From the NCBI RefSeq assembly GCF_004328625.1, contig NZ_CP032229.1, forward strand, positions 1,302,001-1,366,000: a stretch of DNA of 64,000 bases, read 5' to 3'. Position 1 is the stretch's first letter. The number at the start of each line of letters is the position of its first letter. A program made the position numbers and the translations under genes. This document shows positions 33,687 to 41,635 of the stretch, in pieces. Below the pieces are notes generated by a model. The model had not been told where the DNA came from. It worked only from the letters and a program-made list of their open reading frames with translations, and ran no database searches. The DNA comes from Streptomyces seoulensis (GTDB taxonomy: Bacteria; Actinomycetota; Actinomycetes; Streptomycetales; Streptomycetaceae).

Positions 33687-34496
33687 ATGCCCGCCCCCCG
33701 CCCCCTCCTGCTCACCGGCGCCGCAGGCGGCCTGGGCACCCTGATGCGCTCCCTGCTCCCGGCCCACGGCTACGACCTCCGCCTCCTCGACGCCCGCCCG
33801 GTCCCCGACGCCCCGGACGCCGTCACCGCCGACCTCGCCGACCTGGACGCCCTGCGCGCGGCGGTACGCGGTACGGACGCGGTGCTGCACCTGGCCGGCA
33901 TCTCCCTGGAAGCCCCGTTCGAGAAGATCCTGAAGGCCAACATCGAGGGCACGTACCACCTTTACGAGGCCGCCCGCCTCGAAGGCGTCCGCCGCGTGGT
34001 CTTCGCCTCCTCCAACCACGCGGTCGGCGACACCCCCGTACCGGCACCGGGCGCCCCCCGCATCCCGGTGGACACCCCGCACCGCCCGGACACCTTCTAC
34101 GGCCTCTCCAAGTGCTTCGGCGAGGACCTGGCCCAGCTCTACTGGGACCGGCACGGCATCGAGACCGTCTCCGTCCGCATCGGCTCCTGCTTCCCGGAGC
34201 CGACCAGCGTGCGGATGCTCTCGATCTGGCTGAGCCCCGCCGACGCGGCCCGCCTCTTCCACGCGGCCCTGACCGCCGAGGACGTGGGTCACACCGTGGT
34301 GTACGGCTCCTCCGCCAACACCCGCCTGTGGTGGGACCTCACCTCCGCCCGCGCCCTCGGCTACACCCCCGAGGACGACTCCGAGCCGTACGCCGCGCGG
34401 CTCATCGCCGAGCAGGGCGAGCTGGACCCCGCGAACCCGGCCCACGACCGCCTCGGCGGCCACTTCCTCACCGACCCGCCGATCTGGCCGCACTGA
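33687..34496 (+). CDS. NAD-dependent SDR, uronate-dehydrogenase-like
   Basis: A 269-residue extended-type short-chain dehydrogenase. Cofactor motif LLTGAAGGLGTLMR at the N-terminus, VLHLAGIS and VFASSNHAVGD in the middle, and the catalytic Tyr/Lys pair in YGLSKCFGEDLAQLY (Tyr near 138). The pattern and length fit uronate dehydrogenases, which oxidise galacturonate or glucuronate to the lactone, though another sugar is possible. ATG at 33687 has CGAGGAGA upstream. Divergent from the CFCPAC protein. Confidence 0.8.
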   Translation: MPAPRPLLLTGAAGGLGTLMRSLLPAHGYDLRLLDARPVPDAPDAVTADLADLDALRAAVRGTDAVLHLAGISLEAPFEKILKANIEGTYHLYEAARLEGVRRVVFASSNHAVGDTPVPAPGAPRIPVDTPHRPDTFYGLSKCFGEDLAQLYWDRHGIETVSVRIGSCFPEPTSVRMLSIWLSPADAARLFHAALTAEDVGHTVVYGSSANTRLWWDLTSARALGYTPEDDSEPYAARLIAEQGELDPANPAHDRLGGHFLTDPPIWPH

Positions 34497-34665
34497 CCCC
34501 GGCACCGGCGGCCCCACGGCCGAAAACGATCGCGGGCGGGCACCAAACGGGCTCGCTCGCGGTCATGTTCGGGCACACGCAGCGCCCGCTCCCACCCCGG
34601 ACCCCGCTGCCGCCCAGGTCCGAGGCGGGCGCGGCGGGAGGTGACCGGGCACACACGGGCAGGAT

Positions 34666-34748
34666 CGGGCATCGAACAGACCTGGTCAGCGCCGCGCGTC
34701 CGCTGTAGAACTTCCCCCAGGGCCCGAACGGGCATCCCAGCGGGCATC
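34666..34748 (+). promoter_or_regulatory. CGGGCATC repeats upstream of the DeoR gene
   Basis: The octamer CGGGCATC occurs at 34666-34673, 34729-34736 and 34741-34748, the last two 12 bases apart and just before the DeoR start. A related AGGGCATC with an inverted ATGCCCT partner lies before the binding-protein gene (35589-35616). They may be DeoR-protein half-sites; chance in GC-rich DNA is the alternative. The rest of the 255-base gap shows nothing clear. Confidence 0.35.
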
Positions 34749-34751
34749 TCG

Positions 34752-35543
34752 ATGACGAGAGCGGGTGACGACTTGAACACCAGGACGGCCGAGGAACGCC
34801 AGCGCGAGATCGTGCGCGCGGCGCGGGCCACCGGTTCCGTCGACGTCACCGCGCTCGCCGACGAGCTGGGCGTGGCCAAGGAGACCATCCGGCGGGACCT
34901 GCGCGCGCTGGAGGACCACGGACTGGTCCGCCGCACGCACGGCGGCGCCTACCCGGTGGAGAGCGCCGCCTTCGAGACCACGCTCGCCTTCCGCGCCACC
35001 AGCCACGTCCCCGAGAAGCGCAGGATCGCGGCCGCCGCGGCCGAGCTGCTGGGGGACGCGGAGACGGTCTTCGTCGACGAGGGCTTCACCCCCCAGCTCA
35101 TCGCCGAGGCCCTGCCGACCGGCCGGGCGCTGACCGTGGTGACCGCCTCGCTGCCCGTCGCGGGCGCCCTGGCGGAGGCCGAGAACGTGTCGGTCCTGCT
35201 GCTGGGCGGCCGGGTGCGGGCGGGCACGCTCGCCACGGTCGACCACTGGACGACCAAGATGCTGGCCGGCTTCGTGGTGGACCTCGCCTACCTCGGCGCC
35301 AACGGCATCTCCCGCGAACACGGCCTGACCACGCCCGACCCCGCCGTCAGCGAGGTCAAGGCGCAGGCCATCCGGGCCGCCCGGCGCACGGTCTTCGCCG
35401 GGGTGCACACCAAGTTCGGCGCCGTGAGCTTCTGCCGGTTCGCGGAGGTCGGCGCGGTGGACGCGATCGTCACGAGCACCCAGCTCCCGGCGGCCGAGGC
35501 CCACCGCTACTCCCTCCTGGGGCCACAGGTCATCCGGGTCTGA
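34752..35543 (+). CDS. DeoR/GlpR-family transcriptional regulator
   Basis: A 263-residue regulator. The DeoR helix-turn-helix is ERQREIVRAARATGSVDVTALADELGVAKETIRRDLRALEDHGLVRRTHGG, followed by the sugar-phosphate isomerase-like sensor domain (FVDEGFTPQLIAEAL, LLLGGRVRAGTLATV, GANGISREHGLTTPDP). It should respond to a phosphorylated sugar or polyol. ATG at 34752 is used; TTG at 34773 is an alternative. Located 101 bases before the polyol transporter genes that it presumably controls. Confidence 0.88.
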   Translation: MTRAGDDLNTRTAEERQREIVRAARATGSVDVTALADELGVAKETIRRDLRALEDHGLVRRTHGGAYPVESAAFETTLAFRATSHVPEKRRIAAAAAELLGDAETVFVDEGFTPQLIAEALPTGRALTVVTASLPVAGALAEAENVSVLLLGGRVRAGTLATVDHWTTKMLAGFVVDLAYLGANGISREHGLTTPDPAVSEVKAQAIRAARRTVFAGVHTKFGAVSFCRFAEVGAVDAIVTSTQLPAAEAHRYSLLGPQVIRV

Positions 35544-35588
35544 CACCGCACGGCACCACACGGCTTTCCGCACCACCCACTCCCCCCG

Positions 35589-35616
35589 AGGGCATCCGTA
35601 CGCACGGTCATGCCCT
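35589..35616. promoter_or_regulatory. Inverted repeat AGGGCAT-N14-ATGCCCT before binding-protein gene
   Basis: Seven-base perfect arms at 35589-35595 and 35610-35616 flank an inner CCGT-ACGC-ACGG repeat. The element is about 28 bases before the solute-binding protein start, between the DeoR gene and its likely targets, a natural place for an operator. It could equally be a terminator hairpin for the DeoR gene. Confidence 0.45.
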
Positions 35617-35644
35617 TCTGTCCCCATATATCCAGGAGCGATCC

Positions 35645-37015
35645 ATGCGCACCCCGAGCCGACGGAGGCCGCGAACCACATTCGCCATGGCCGCCGCAGG
35701 GACGCTGCTCGCCCCGCTTCTCTCCGGCTGCTGGGCCGGCGCGGGCGGGACCGGTTCCGGCGGCGATTCCATCAACGTACTGATGGTCAACAACCCGCAG
35801 ATGACCGAGTTGCAGAAGCTGACCCGCGCCCACTTCACCAAGGAGACGGGCATCAAGGTCAACTTCACCGTGCTGCCCGAGAACGACGTCCGCGACAAGA
35901 TCAGCCAGGACTTCGCCAACCAGGCCGGCCAGTACGACGTGGCCACGCTGTCCAACTACGAGATCCCGATCTACGCCCGCAACGGCTGGCTGCAGAACAT
36001 GGACGGCTATGTGGCGAAGGACCACGGGTACGACGAGCAGGATGTGCTCAAGCCCATGCGCCAGTCGCTGACCGGCGACGACGGCAAGCTGTACGGGCAG
36101 CCGTTCTACGGCGAGTCGTCGTTCCTGATGTACCGCAAGGACGTCTTCGCGGCCAAGGGCCTGAAGATGCCCGCGCATCCGACCTGGCAGCAGGTGGCCG
36201 GCCTCGCCGCGAAGGCGGACGGCGCCGGGCCCGGCATGAAGGGCATCTGTCTGCGCGGCCTGCCCGGCTGGGGCGAGGTCATGGCGCCGCTGACCACGGT
36301 GGTGAACACCTTCGGCGGCACCTGGTTCGACAAGGACTGGAAGGCCCGGCTGGACTCCCCCGAGTTCAAGAAGGCCGTCAACTTCTATGTGGACCTGGTC
36401 CGCGAGCACGGCGAGTCCGGCGCCGCCCAGTCCGGCTTCGCGGAGTGCCTGAACAACATGACCCAGGGCAAGACCGCCATGTGGTACGACGCCACCTCCG
36501 CGGCCGGACTCCTGGAGGGCAAGGGCTCACCCGTCAAGGGCAAGCTCGGCTACGCCCCCGCCCCGGTGGAGAGGACCAAGTCCTCCGGCTGGCTGTACAC
36601 CTGGGCCTGGGGCATCCAGCACGCCTCCCGCAACCCCGACAAGGCGTGGAAGTTCGTCTCCTGGGCCTCCAGCAAGCAGTACGAGCAGCTGGTCGGCGAC
36701 ACCAGCGGCTGGGCGAACGCGCCGGCGGGCAAGCGCGCCTCCACGTACACCGACCCGGAGTACCGCAAGGAGGCCGCCTCCTTCCAGGAGATGACCAAGG
36801 AGGCCATCGAGAACGCCCGGCCCACCGACCCCGGCGTGCAGCCGCGCCCCGCGCCCGGCATCCAGTTCGTCGGCATCCCCGAGTTCACCGACCTCGGCAC
36901 CAAGGTGTCCCAGCAGATCAGCGCGGCCATCGCCGGCCGCCAGTCGGTCGACTCGGCCCTGCGCAAGTCCCAGCAGCTCGCCGAGCAGATCTCCAAGGAG
37001 TACGAGGGACGATGA
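35645..37015 (+). CDS. Sugar/polyol ABC transporter substrate-binding lipoprotein
   Basis: A 456-residue family 1 extracellular solute-binding protein. Its signal sequence ends in the lipobox LLSGCW (Cys near 29) and a Gly-rich tether. Blocks such as DVATLSNYEIPIYARNGWLQNMDGYV, YGQPFYGESSFLMYRKDVF and AMWYDATSAAGLLE fit mannitol/sorbitol-type binding proteins. ATG at 35645 follows CAGGAGCG. Operon with two permeases and a zinc dehydrogenase by four-base overlaps. Confidence 0.9.
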   Translation: MRTPSRRRPRTTFAMAAAGTLLAPLLSGCWAGAGGTGSGGDSINVLMVNNPQMTELQKLTRAHFTKETGIKVNFTVLPENDVRDKISQDFANQAGQYDVATLSNYEIPIYARNGWLQNMDGYVAKDHGYDEQDVLKPMRQSLTGDDGKLYGQPFYGESSFLMYRKDVFAAKGLKMPAHPTWQQVAGLAAKADGAGPGMKGICLRGLPGWGEVMAPLTTVVNTFGGTWFDKDWKARLDSPEFKKAVNFYVDLVREHGESGAAQSGFAECLNNMTQGKTAMWYDATSAAGLLEGKGSPVKGKLGYAPAPVERTKSSGWLYTWAWGIQHASRNPDKAWKFVSWASSKQYEQLVGDTSGWANAPAGKRASTYTDPEYRKEAASFQEMTKEAIENARPTDPGVQPRPAPGIQFVGIPEFTDLGTKVSQQISAAIAGRQSVDSALRKSQQLAEQISKEYEGR

Positions 37016-37947
37016 CAGCGACGACAACGGCCCCGCCCGCGGCCGCCTCCGCCCCCGCCCTCCGGCGCCCCCCGGCCCGACTGCGCGCCTGGGCCACCCG
37101 CGCCCCGCTCCTGCCCGCCCTGGTCTTCATGATCGTCGTGACCCAGCTGCCCTTCGTGGCCACGCTGGTGATCTCGTTCTTCGACTGGAACGCGCTCTAC
37201 CCCAAGGCCCGCCGCTTCACCTGGTTCGACAACTACCAGCAGGTGCTCACCGACGCCGATCTGCGCCACTCGGTGTGGGTGACCGTGCTGCTCACCGCCT
37301 CCGTGGTGATCGCCAGCCTGGTCCTGGGACTGGCGCTCGCGCTGCTGCTGGACCGGAAGTTCAAGGGCCGGGGTGTGGTCCGCACCCTGCTGATCGCCCC
37401 GTTCCTGGTGGTCCCGGTGGCCGCCGCCCTGCTCTGGAAGCATGTGCTCTACAACCCGGAGTACGGTCTTCTCAATGGGTTGCTGCACTATGTGGGCGGC
37501 CCACAGCCGGACTGGGTCTCGAACACCCCGCTGCTCGCGGTGGAGGCTTCGCTGGTGTGGCAGTGGACGCCGTTCATGATGCTGATCCTGCTGGCCGGCC
37601 TGCAGAGCCGGGACCAGCAGCAGATCGAGGCCGCCCGGGTGGACGGGGCGAGCGACTGGCAGATCTTCCGCCACCTCACCCTCCCGCACCTGCGCCGCTA
37701 CCTGGAACTGGGCGCCCTGCTGGGTTCCATCTACATCGTGCAGAACTTCGACGCGGTGTTCACCCTCACCTCCGGCGGCCTCGGCACCGCGAACCTGCCG
37801 TACACCGTCTACCAGAGCTTCTACCAGGCCCATGAGAACGGCCTCGCCTCGGCGGCGGGTGTCCTCGTCGTCATCGGCTCCATCATCATCGCCACCTTCG
37901 CGCTGCGCGTGGTGTCGTCCCTGTTCCGCGAGGAGGTGTCCCGATGA
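37012..37947 (+). CDS. Sugar/polyol ABC transporter permease (MalF-like)
   Basis: A 311-residue inner-membrane permease with six predicted helices. A Pro/Ala-rich cytoplasmic start precedes the first helix (LLPALVFMIVVTQLPFVATLV). The EAA loop contacting the ATPase is QQQIEAARVDGASDWQIFRHLTLPHLR. ATG at 37012 overlaps the binding-protein stop in ATGA. It pairs with the next gene to form the channel. Confidence 0.92.
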   Translation: MTATTTAPPAAASAPALRRPPARLRAWATRAPLLPALVFMIVVTQLPFVATLVISFFDWNALYPKARRFTWFDNYQQVLTDADLRHSVWVTVLLTASVVIASLVLGLALALLLDRKFKGRGVVRTLLIAPFLVVPVAAALLWKHVLYNPEYGLLNGLLHYVGGPQPDWVSNTPLLAVEASLVWQWTPFMMLILLAGLQSRDQQQIEAARVDGASDWQIFRHLTLPHLRRYLELGALLGSIYIVQNFDAVFTLTSGGLGTANLPYTVYQSFYQAHENGLASAAGVLVVIGSIIIATFALRVVSSLFREEVSR

Positions 37948-38798
37948 GCTCCACCACCGCCACCCCCGCGCGGCGTACCGGCCGAGGCGGGCGCAGTCTG
38001 GGTCTGGTGGCCTGGCTGGCCGGCATCGTCTTCTTCCTGCCCATCGCCTGGATGGTGCTGACCTCGTTCCACTCCGAGGCGGACGCGGCCACCAACCCGC
38101 CGTCCTTCGCCGCGCCGCTCACCCTGGACGGCTACCGCGAGTTCTTCGGCGCGGCCGGCGGCGCCAGCCCCTGGCCCGCGCTGATCAACTCCACGGTCGC
38201 CTCGCTGGCCTCCACCCTGTTCGTGCTGGTGCTGGCCCTCCCGGCGGCGTACGCGCTCTCCATCCGGCCGGTGAAGAAGTGGACCGACGTCCTGTTCTTC
38301 TTCCTCTCCACCAAGATGCTCCCGGCCGTGGCGGGGCTGCTGCCGCTGTACCTGTTCGCGAAGAACGCCGGGATGCTGGACAACATCTGGCTGCTGGTCG
38401 TCCTCTACACCTCGATGAACCTGCCGATCGCGGTGTGGATGATGCAGTCCTTCCTCGCCGAGGTGCCGGTCGCCGTCATCGAGGCCGCGCGGGTGGACGG
38501 GGCGCCGCTGCCGGTGATCCTGGCCCGCGTGGTCGCGCCGATCGCGCTGCCCGGTATCGCGGCCACCTCGCTGATCTGCTTCATCTTCAGCTGGAACGAG
38601 CTGCTGTTCGCCCGGGTGCTGACCGGGGTGGTCGCGGAGACCGCGCCCGTCTTCCTGACCGGCTTCATCACCAGCCAGGGGCTGTTCCTGGCCAAGGTGT
38701 GCGCCGCGTCGCTCGTCGTCTCCCTGCCGGTACTCGCCGCGGGGTTCGCCGCCCAGGACAAGCTGGTCCAGGGCCTGTCGTTGGGAGCCGTGAAATGA
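37944..38798 (+). CDS. Sugar/polyol ABC transporter permease (MalG-like)
   Basis: A 284-residue permease with six hydrophobic segments and the EAA motif VAVIEAARVDGAPLPVILARVVAPIALPG. It begins VAWLAGIVFFLPIAWMVLTSF after a basic tail, typical of MalG/SmoG partners. ATG at 37944 overlaps the previous stop by four bases. No ABC ATPase gene follows, so a shared MsiK-type ATPase encoded elsewhere is the likely partner, as is general for Streptomyces sugar importers. Confidence 0.92.
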   Translation: MSSTTATPARRTGRGGRSLGLVAWLAGIVFFLPIAWMVLTSFHSEADAATNPPSFAAPLTLDGYREFFGAAGGASPWPALINSTVASLASTLFVLVLALPAAYALSIRPVKKWTDVLFFFLSTKMLPAVAGLLPLYLFAKNAGMLDNIWLLVVLYTSMNLPIAVWMMQSFLAEVPVAVIEAARVDGAPLPVILARVVAPIALPGIAATSLICFIFSWNELLFARVLTGVVAETAPVFLTGFITSQGLFLAKVCAASLVVSLPVLAAGFAAQDKLVQGLSLGAVK

Positions 38799-39784
38799 AG
38801 GCCGCCGTCATCGAGTCCGTGGGCCGCGCCGTCGTCACCGAGGTCCCCGACCCGACCCCGGGCCCGCGCGACGTGGTCGTGGAGGTCGCCGCGTGCGGGA
38901 TCTGCGGTACCGATCTGCACATCCTTCAGGGCGAGTTCGCGCCCAAGCTGCCGATCGTGCCGGGGCACGAGTTCGCCGGCCAGGTGGTCGGGATCGGCAG
39001 CCAGGTCACCGAGGTCGCGGTCGGCGACCAGGTCGCGGTGGACCCGTCCCTGTACTGCTACGAGTGCCGCTTCTGCCGTGACGGCCACAACAACATGTGC
39101 GAGCGCTGGGCCGCGATCGGCGTGACCACGGCGGGCGGTGCCGCCCAGTACGCGGTCGCGCCCGTGGCCAACTGCGTCAAGCTGCCCGAGCACGTACGCC
39201 CCCAGGACGCGGCGCTCATCGAGCCGCTGTCCTGCGCGGTGCGCGGCTACGACATCCTCAACTCCCGCCTCGGCGCCCATGTCCTGATCTACGGCTCCGG
39301 CACCATGGGCCTGATGATGCTGGAGCTGGCCAAGCGCACGGGCGCGGCGAGCGTGGACATGGTCGACATCAACCCGGCCCGGCTGGAGACGGCCAAGCTG
39401 CTCGGGGTCTCGGGCTCCGCGGCCGACGCGGACGAGCTGGACCGGCCGCAGGGCTGGGAGATCGTGATCGACGCGACCGGCAACGCGGCGGCCATCCAGG
39501 ACGGCCTGGGCCGGGTGGCCAAGGCGGGCACGTATCTCCAGTTCGGCGTGGCCGACTACGCGACGCGGGTGACGATCGACCCGTACCGCATCTACAACCA
39601 GGAGATCACCATCACCGGCTCCATGGCGGTGCTGCACAGCTACGAGCGGGCGGCGGAGCTGTTCGCGGGCGGGGTGCTGAACCCGGACGTGTTCATCAGC
39701 GACCGGATCGCGCTGGACAACTACCCGCAGGCGCTGGAGCAGTTCGCGGCGGGCGTCGGCCGCAAGATCGTCGTGACTCCCTGA
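38795..39784 (+). CDS. Zinc-dependent polyol/alcohol dehydrogenase
   Basis: A 329-residue medium-chain dehydrogenase. Catalytic-zinc motif ACGICGTDLH, GHEFAGQVVGIG, the structural-zinc cysteine set CYECRFCRDGHNNMC, and Rossmann motif LIYGSGTMGLMMLELAK are intact. Similar proteins oxidise sorbitol, mannitol, arabitol or other polyols with NAD. ATG at 38795 overlaps the permease stop by four bases, so uptake and oxidation are co-expressed. The operon ends with a hairpin at 39795. Confidence 0.9.
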   Translation: MKAAVIESVGRAVVTEVPDPTPGPRDVVVEVAACGICGTDLHILQGEFAPKLPIVPGHEFAGQVVGIGSQVTEVAVGDQVAVDPSLYCYECRFCRDGHNNMCERWAAIGVTTAGGAAQYAVAPVANCVKLPEHVRPQDAALIEPLSCAVRGYDILNSRLGAHVLIYGSGTMGLMMLELAKRTGAASVDMVDINPARLETAKLLGVSGSAADADELDRPQGWEIVIDATGNAAAIQDGLGRVAKAGTYLQFGVADYATRVTIDPYRIYNQEITITGSMAVLHSYERAAELFAGGVLNPDVFISDRIALDNYPQALEQFAAGVGRKIVVTP

Positions 39785-39794
39785 GTCGTGCTTT

Positions 39795-39832
39795 CCCGGC
39801 GCCCTGACCCGAACGGGGGTCTCGGCGCCGGG
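39795..39832 (+). terminator. Hairpin after polyol operon
   Basis: CCCGGCGCC (39795-39803) pairs with GGCGCCGGG (39824-39832); the 20-base loop has a further CCC/GGG pair. It lies 10 bases after the dehydrogenase stop. Without a T tract it is a probable, not certain, terminator. Confidence 0.65.
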
Positions 39833-39870
39833 TAAGGGAACGGCAAAGTGGGCTCGTTCGTTCACCCGGC

Positions 39871-41055
39871 ATGACCGCTATGACCCCTGGCTCCAACGTC
39901 CCGCTGCCGTCCGCCCGTGTGACGGTGGACGTGGCCGCACCGGTGCGGCTCGACGTGTCGGGCCTGCTGCTCACCGCCGACGGCAAGGTGCGCTCCGACG
40001 ACGACTTCATCTTCTACAACCAGCCGGCCGGGCCCGGCGTGACCTACCGCTCCGGCGGCGGGTCCGCGCCGGACTCGATCACGGTCGACACCGGCGCGGT
40101 GCCGCCGGACATCGAGAAGATCGTCGTCACCGCGAGCCCGGACGCGGCGGGCCAGACCTTCCAGGGCATCGAGCCGACGGCCACGATCCGGGACGCGGAC
40201 GGCGGCGCGGTCGTCGCCTCCTTCACCCCGCCCGGCCTCGGCGCCGAGACGGCCCTGGTGGTCGTGGAGATCTACCGGCGCAACGGCCAGTGGAAGGCCC
40301 GCGCGGTGGGCCAGGGGTACGCGAACGGGCTGGCGGGCATCGCGACGGACTTCGGCGTGACGGTGGAGGAACCGGCCGCCCAGCCGGCACCGGCGCCTCA
40401 GCAGCCCGTCTCCGCGCCCCCCGTCCCCCGGACGCCCCCGGCTCCCCAGGCACCCCCGGCCCCGGTCCCCGGCGCGGGCAAGATCAACCTGGACAAGGGC
40501 CGGGTGAGCCTCCAGAAGAACCAGACGGTGTCCCTGGTCAAGGGCGGCGCCCCCCTCCTGTCCCGCGTCCAGATGGGCCTCGGCTGGGAGCCCGCCTACC
40601 GGGGCAAGGACATCGACCTCGACGCCTCGGTCATCGCCTACGGCTCCCAGCGCAACGCCGTCGACAGCTGCTACTTCGGCAAGCTGTCCATCCTGAACGG
40701 CGCCATCAAGCACTCCGGCGACAACCTCACCGGCGAGGGCGGCGGAGACGACGAGGTCATCATGGTCGACCTCGGCCGCATCCCCCCGGAGGTCACCGGC
40801 CTGGTCTTCACCGTCAACTCCTTCTCCGGCCAGAAGTTCACCGAGGTCGCCAAGGCATACTGCCGCCTCGTCGATCCCGCCTCCGGCGAAGAACTCGTCC
40901 GCTTCGACCTGACCTCGGCCGAGCCCCAAACCGGCGTCCTCATGGCCAAGCTCGTCCGCCAGTACTCCGGCGAATGGGACATGACCGCCCTCGGCGACTT
41001 CGTAAAGGCCCGCACGGTGAGGAACATGGTGAAGCCGGGGGGCGAAGCCCTCTGA
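39871..41055 (+). CDS. TerD-family protein with two TerD-like domains
   Basis: A 394-residue protein with two related beta-sandwich domains joined by a Pro/Ala-rich linker (about 170-205). The C-terminal domain is a typical TerD: VSLQKNQTVSLVKGG, MGLGWEP, DIDLDASVIAY, HSGDNLTGEGGGDDEVIMVDLGRIPPEV and VNSFSGQKFTEV, with Asp-rich calcium sites. The N-terminal domain is a diverged copy (DDDFIFYNQPAGPGV, SITVDTGAVPPDIEKIVV). Such proteins accompany tellurite/stress functions. ATG at 39871; ATG at 39880 also possible. No other ter genes adjacent. Confidence 0.88.
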   Translation: MTAMTPGSNVPLPSARVTVDVAAPVRLDVSGLLLTADGKVRSDDDFIFYNQPAGPGVTYRSGGGSAPDSITVDTGAVPPDIEKIVVTASPDAAGQTFQGIEPTATIRDADGGAVVASFTPPGLGAETALVVVEIYRRNGQWKARAVGQGYANGLAGIATDFGVTVEEPAAQPAPAPQQPVSAPPVPRTPPAPQAPPAPVPGAGKINLDKGRVSLQKNQTVSLVKGGAPLLSRVQMGLGWEPAYRGKDIDLDASVIAYGSQRNAVDSCYFGKLSILNGAIKHSGDNLTGEGGGDDEVIMVDLGRIPPEVTGLVFTVNSFSGQKFTEVAKAYCRLVDPASGEELVRFDLTSAEPQTGVLMAKLVRQYSGEWDMTALGDFVKARTVRNMVKPGGEAL

Positions 41056-41072
41056 CCGAGGTCTGGAACGTT

Positions 41073-41103
41073 CGGCCGGGGTCCGTCACCGAGACCCCGG
41101 CCG
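41073..41103. terminator. 11-bp hairpin between TerD and GNAT genes
   Basis: CGGCCGGGGTC (41073-41083) pairs perfectly with GACCCCGGCCG (41093-41103) around nine bases. It lies 18 bases after the TerD stop and overlaps the 3' end of the convergent GNAT gene, so it can end both transcripts. Confidence 0.7.
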
Positions 41104-41625
41104 GACACCGAACCACTGCTCGGCGCCGTACGCCTCGAACCGCTGCGCCTCGGTGAACCCGAGCCTCTCCGCGAGGCGCAGCGACCGGGCGTTGCCGCTC
41201 TGCGTGGTGAGGACCACGGGCTCACCGGGCAGCACACCGGCCAGCCACTCCAGTACGGCTCCGCACGCCTCGGTCGCGTAGCCGCTCCCCCACGCCTCGG
41301 GCAGGAACATGTAGCCGAGCTCGACCTCCCCGCCTTCGGGACGCACGCGCTCCGGCGCCTCCGCGTCGCGCCGGACCAGCGTCACCGTGCCGATCATCGC
41401 CCCGTCCCGCTCGACCACGAAGCTGCCGGACCGCCGGGCCGGCACCTCGGGGGCGGTGCGCTCCGCCTCCGCACGCGGGCGGGCGCCGCCGATGTGGGTG
41501 CCCACCTCGGGCGAGGTGAAAAGCTCGATGAAGGCGGGACGGTCGCGCCCCTCGGACTCCCGCAGAACGAGCCGCTCGGTCCGTATCGGGGCGGGTGGCC
41601 AGGCGACGCTTCCGAGTCCGTTCAT
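41086..41625 (-). CDS. GNAT-family N-acetyltransferase (RimJ/RimL-like)
   Basis: A 179-residue acetyltransferase of the RimJ/RimL type. It shows IRTERLVLRESEGRDRPAF at the N-terminus, VELGYMFLPEAWGSGYATEACGAVLEWL as the acetyl-CoA site and VVLTTQSGNARSLRLAERLGFTEAQRFEAYG near the end. It may acetylate a protein alpha-amino group or an amine; the substrate is unknown. ATG at 41625 is preferred to TTG at 41634. Lies 10 bases after the DapA-family stop, on the same strand. Confidence 0.85.
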   Translation of the reverse strand: MNGLGSVAWPPAPIRTERLVLRESEGRDRPAFIELFTSPEVGTHIGGARPRAEAERTAPEVPARRSGSFVVERDGAMIGTVTLVRRDAEAPERVRPEGGEVELGYMFLPEAWGSGYATEACGAVLEWLAGVLPGEPVVLTTQSGNARSLRLAERLGFTEAQRFEAYGAEQWFGVRPGSR

Positions 41626-41635
41626 GGCGGGCAAC

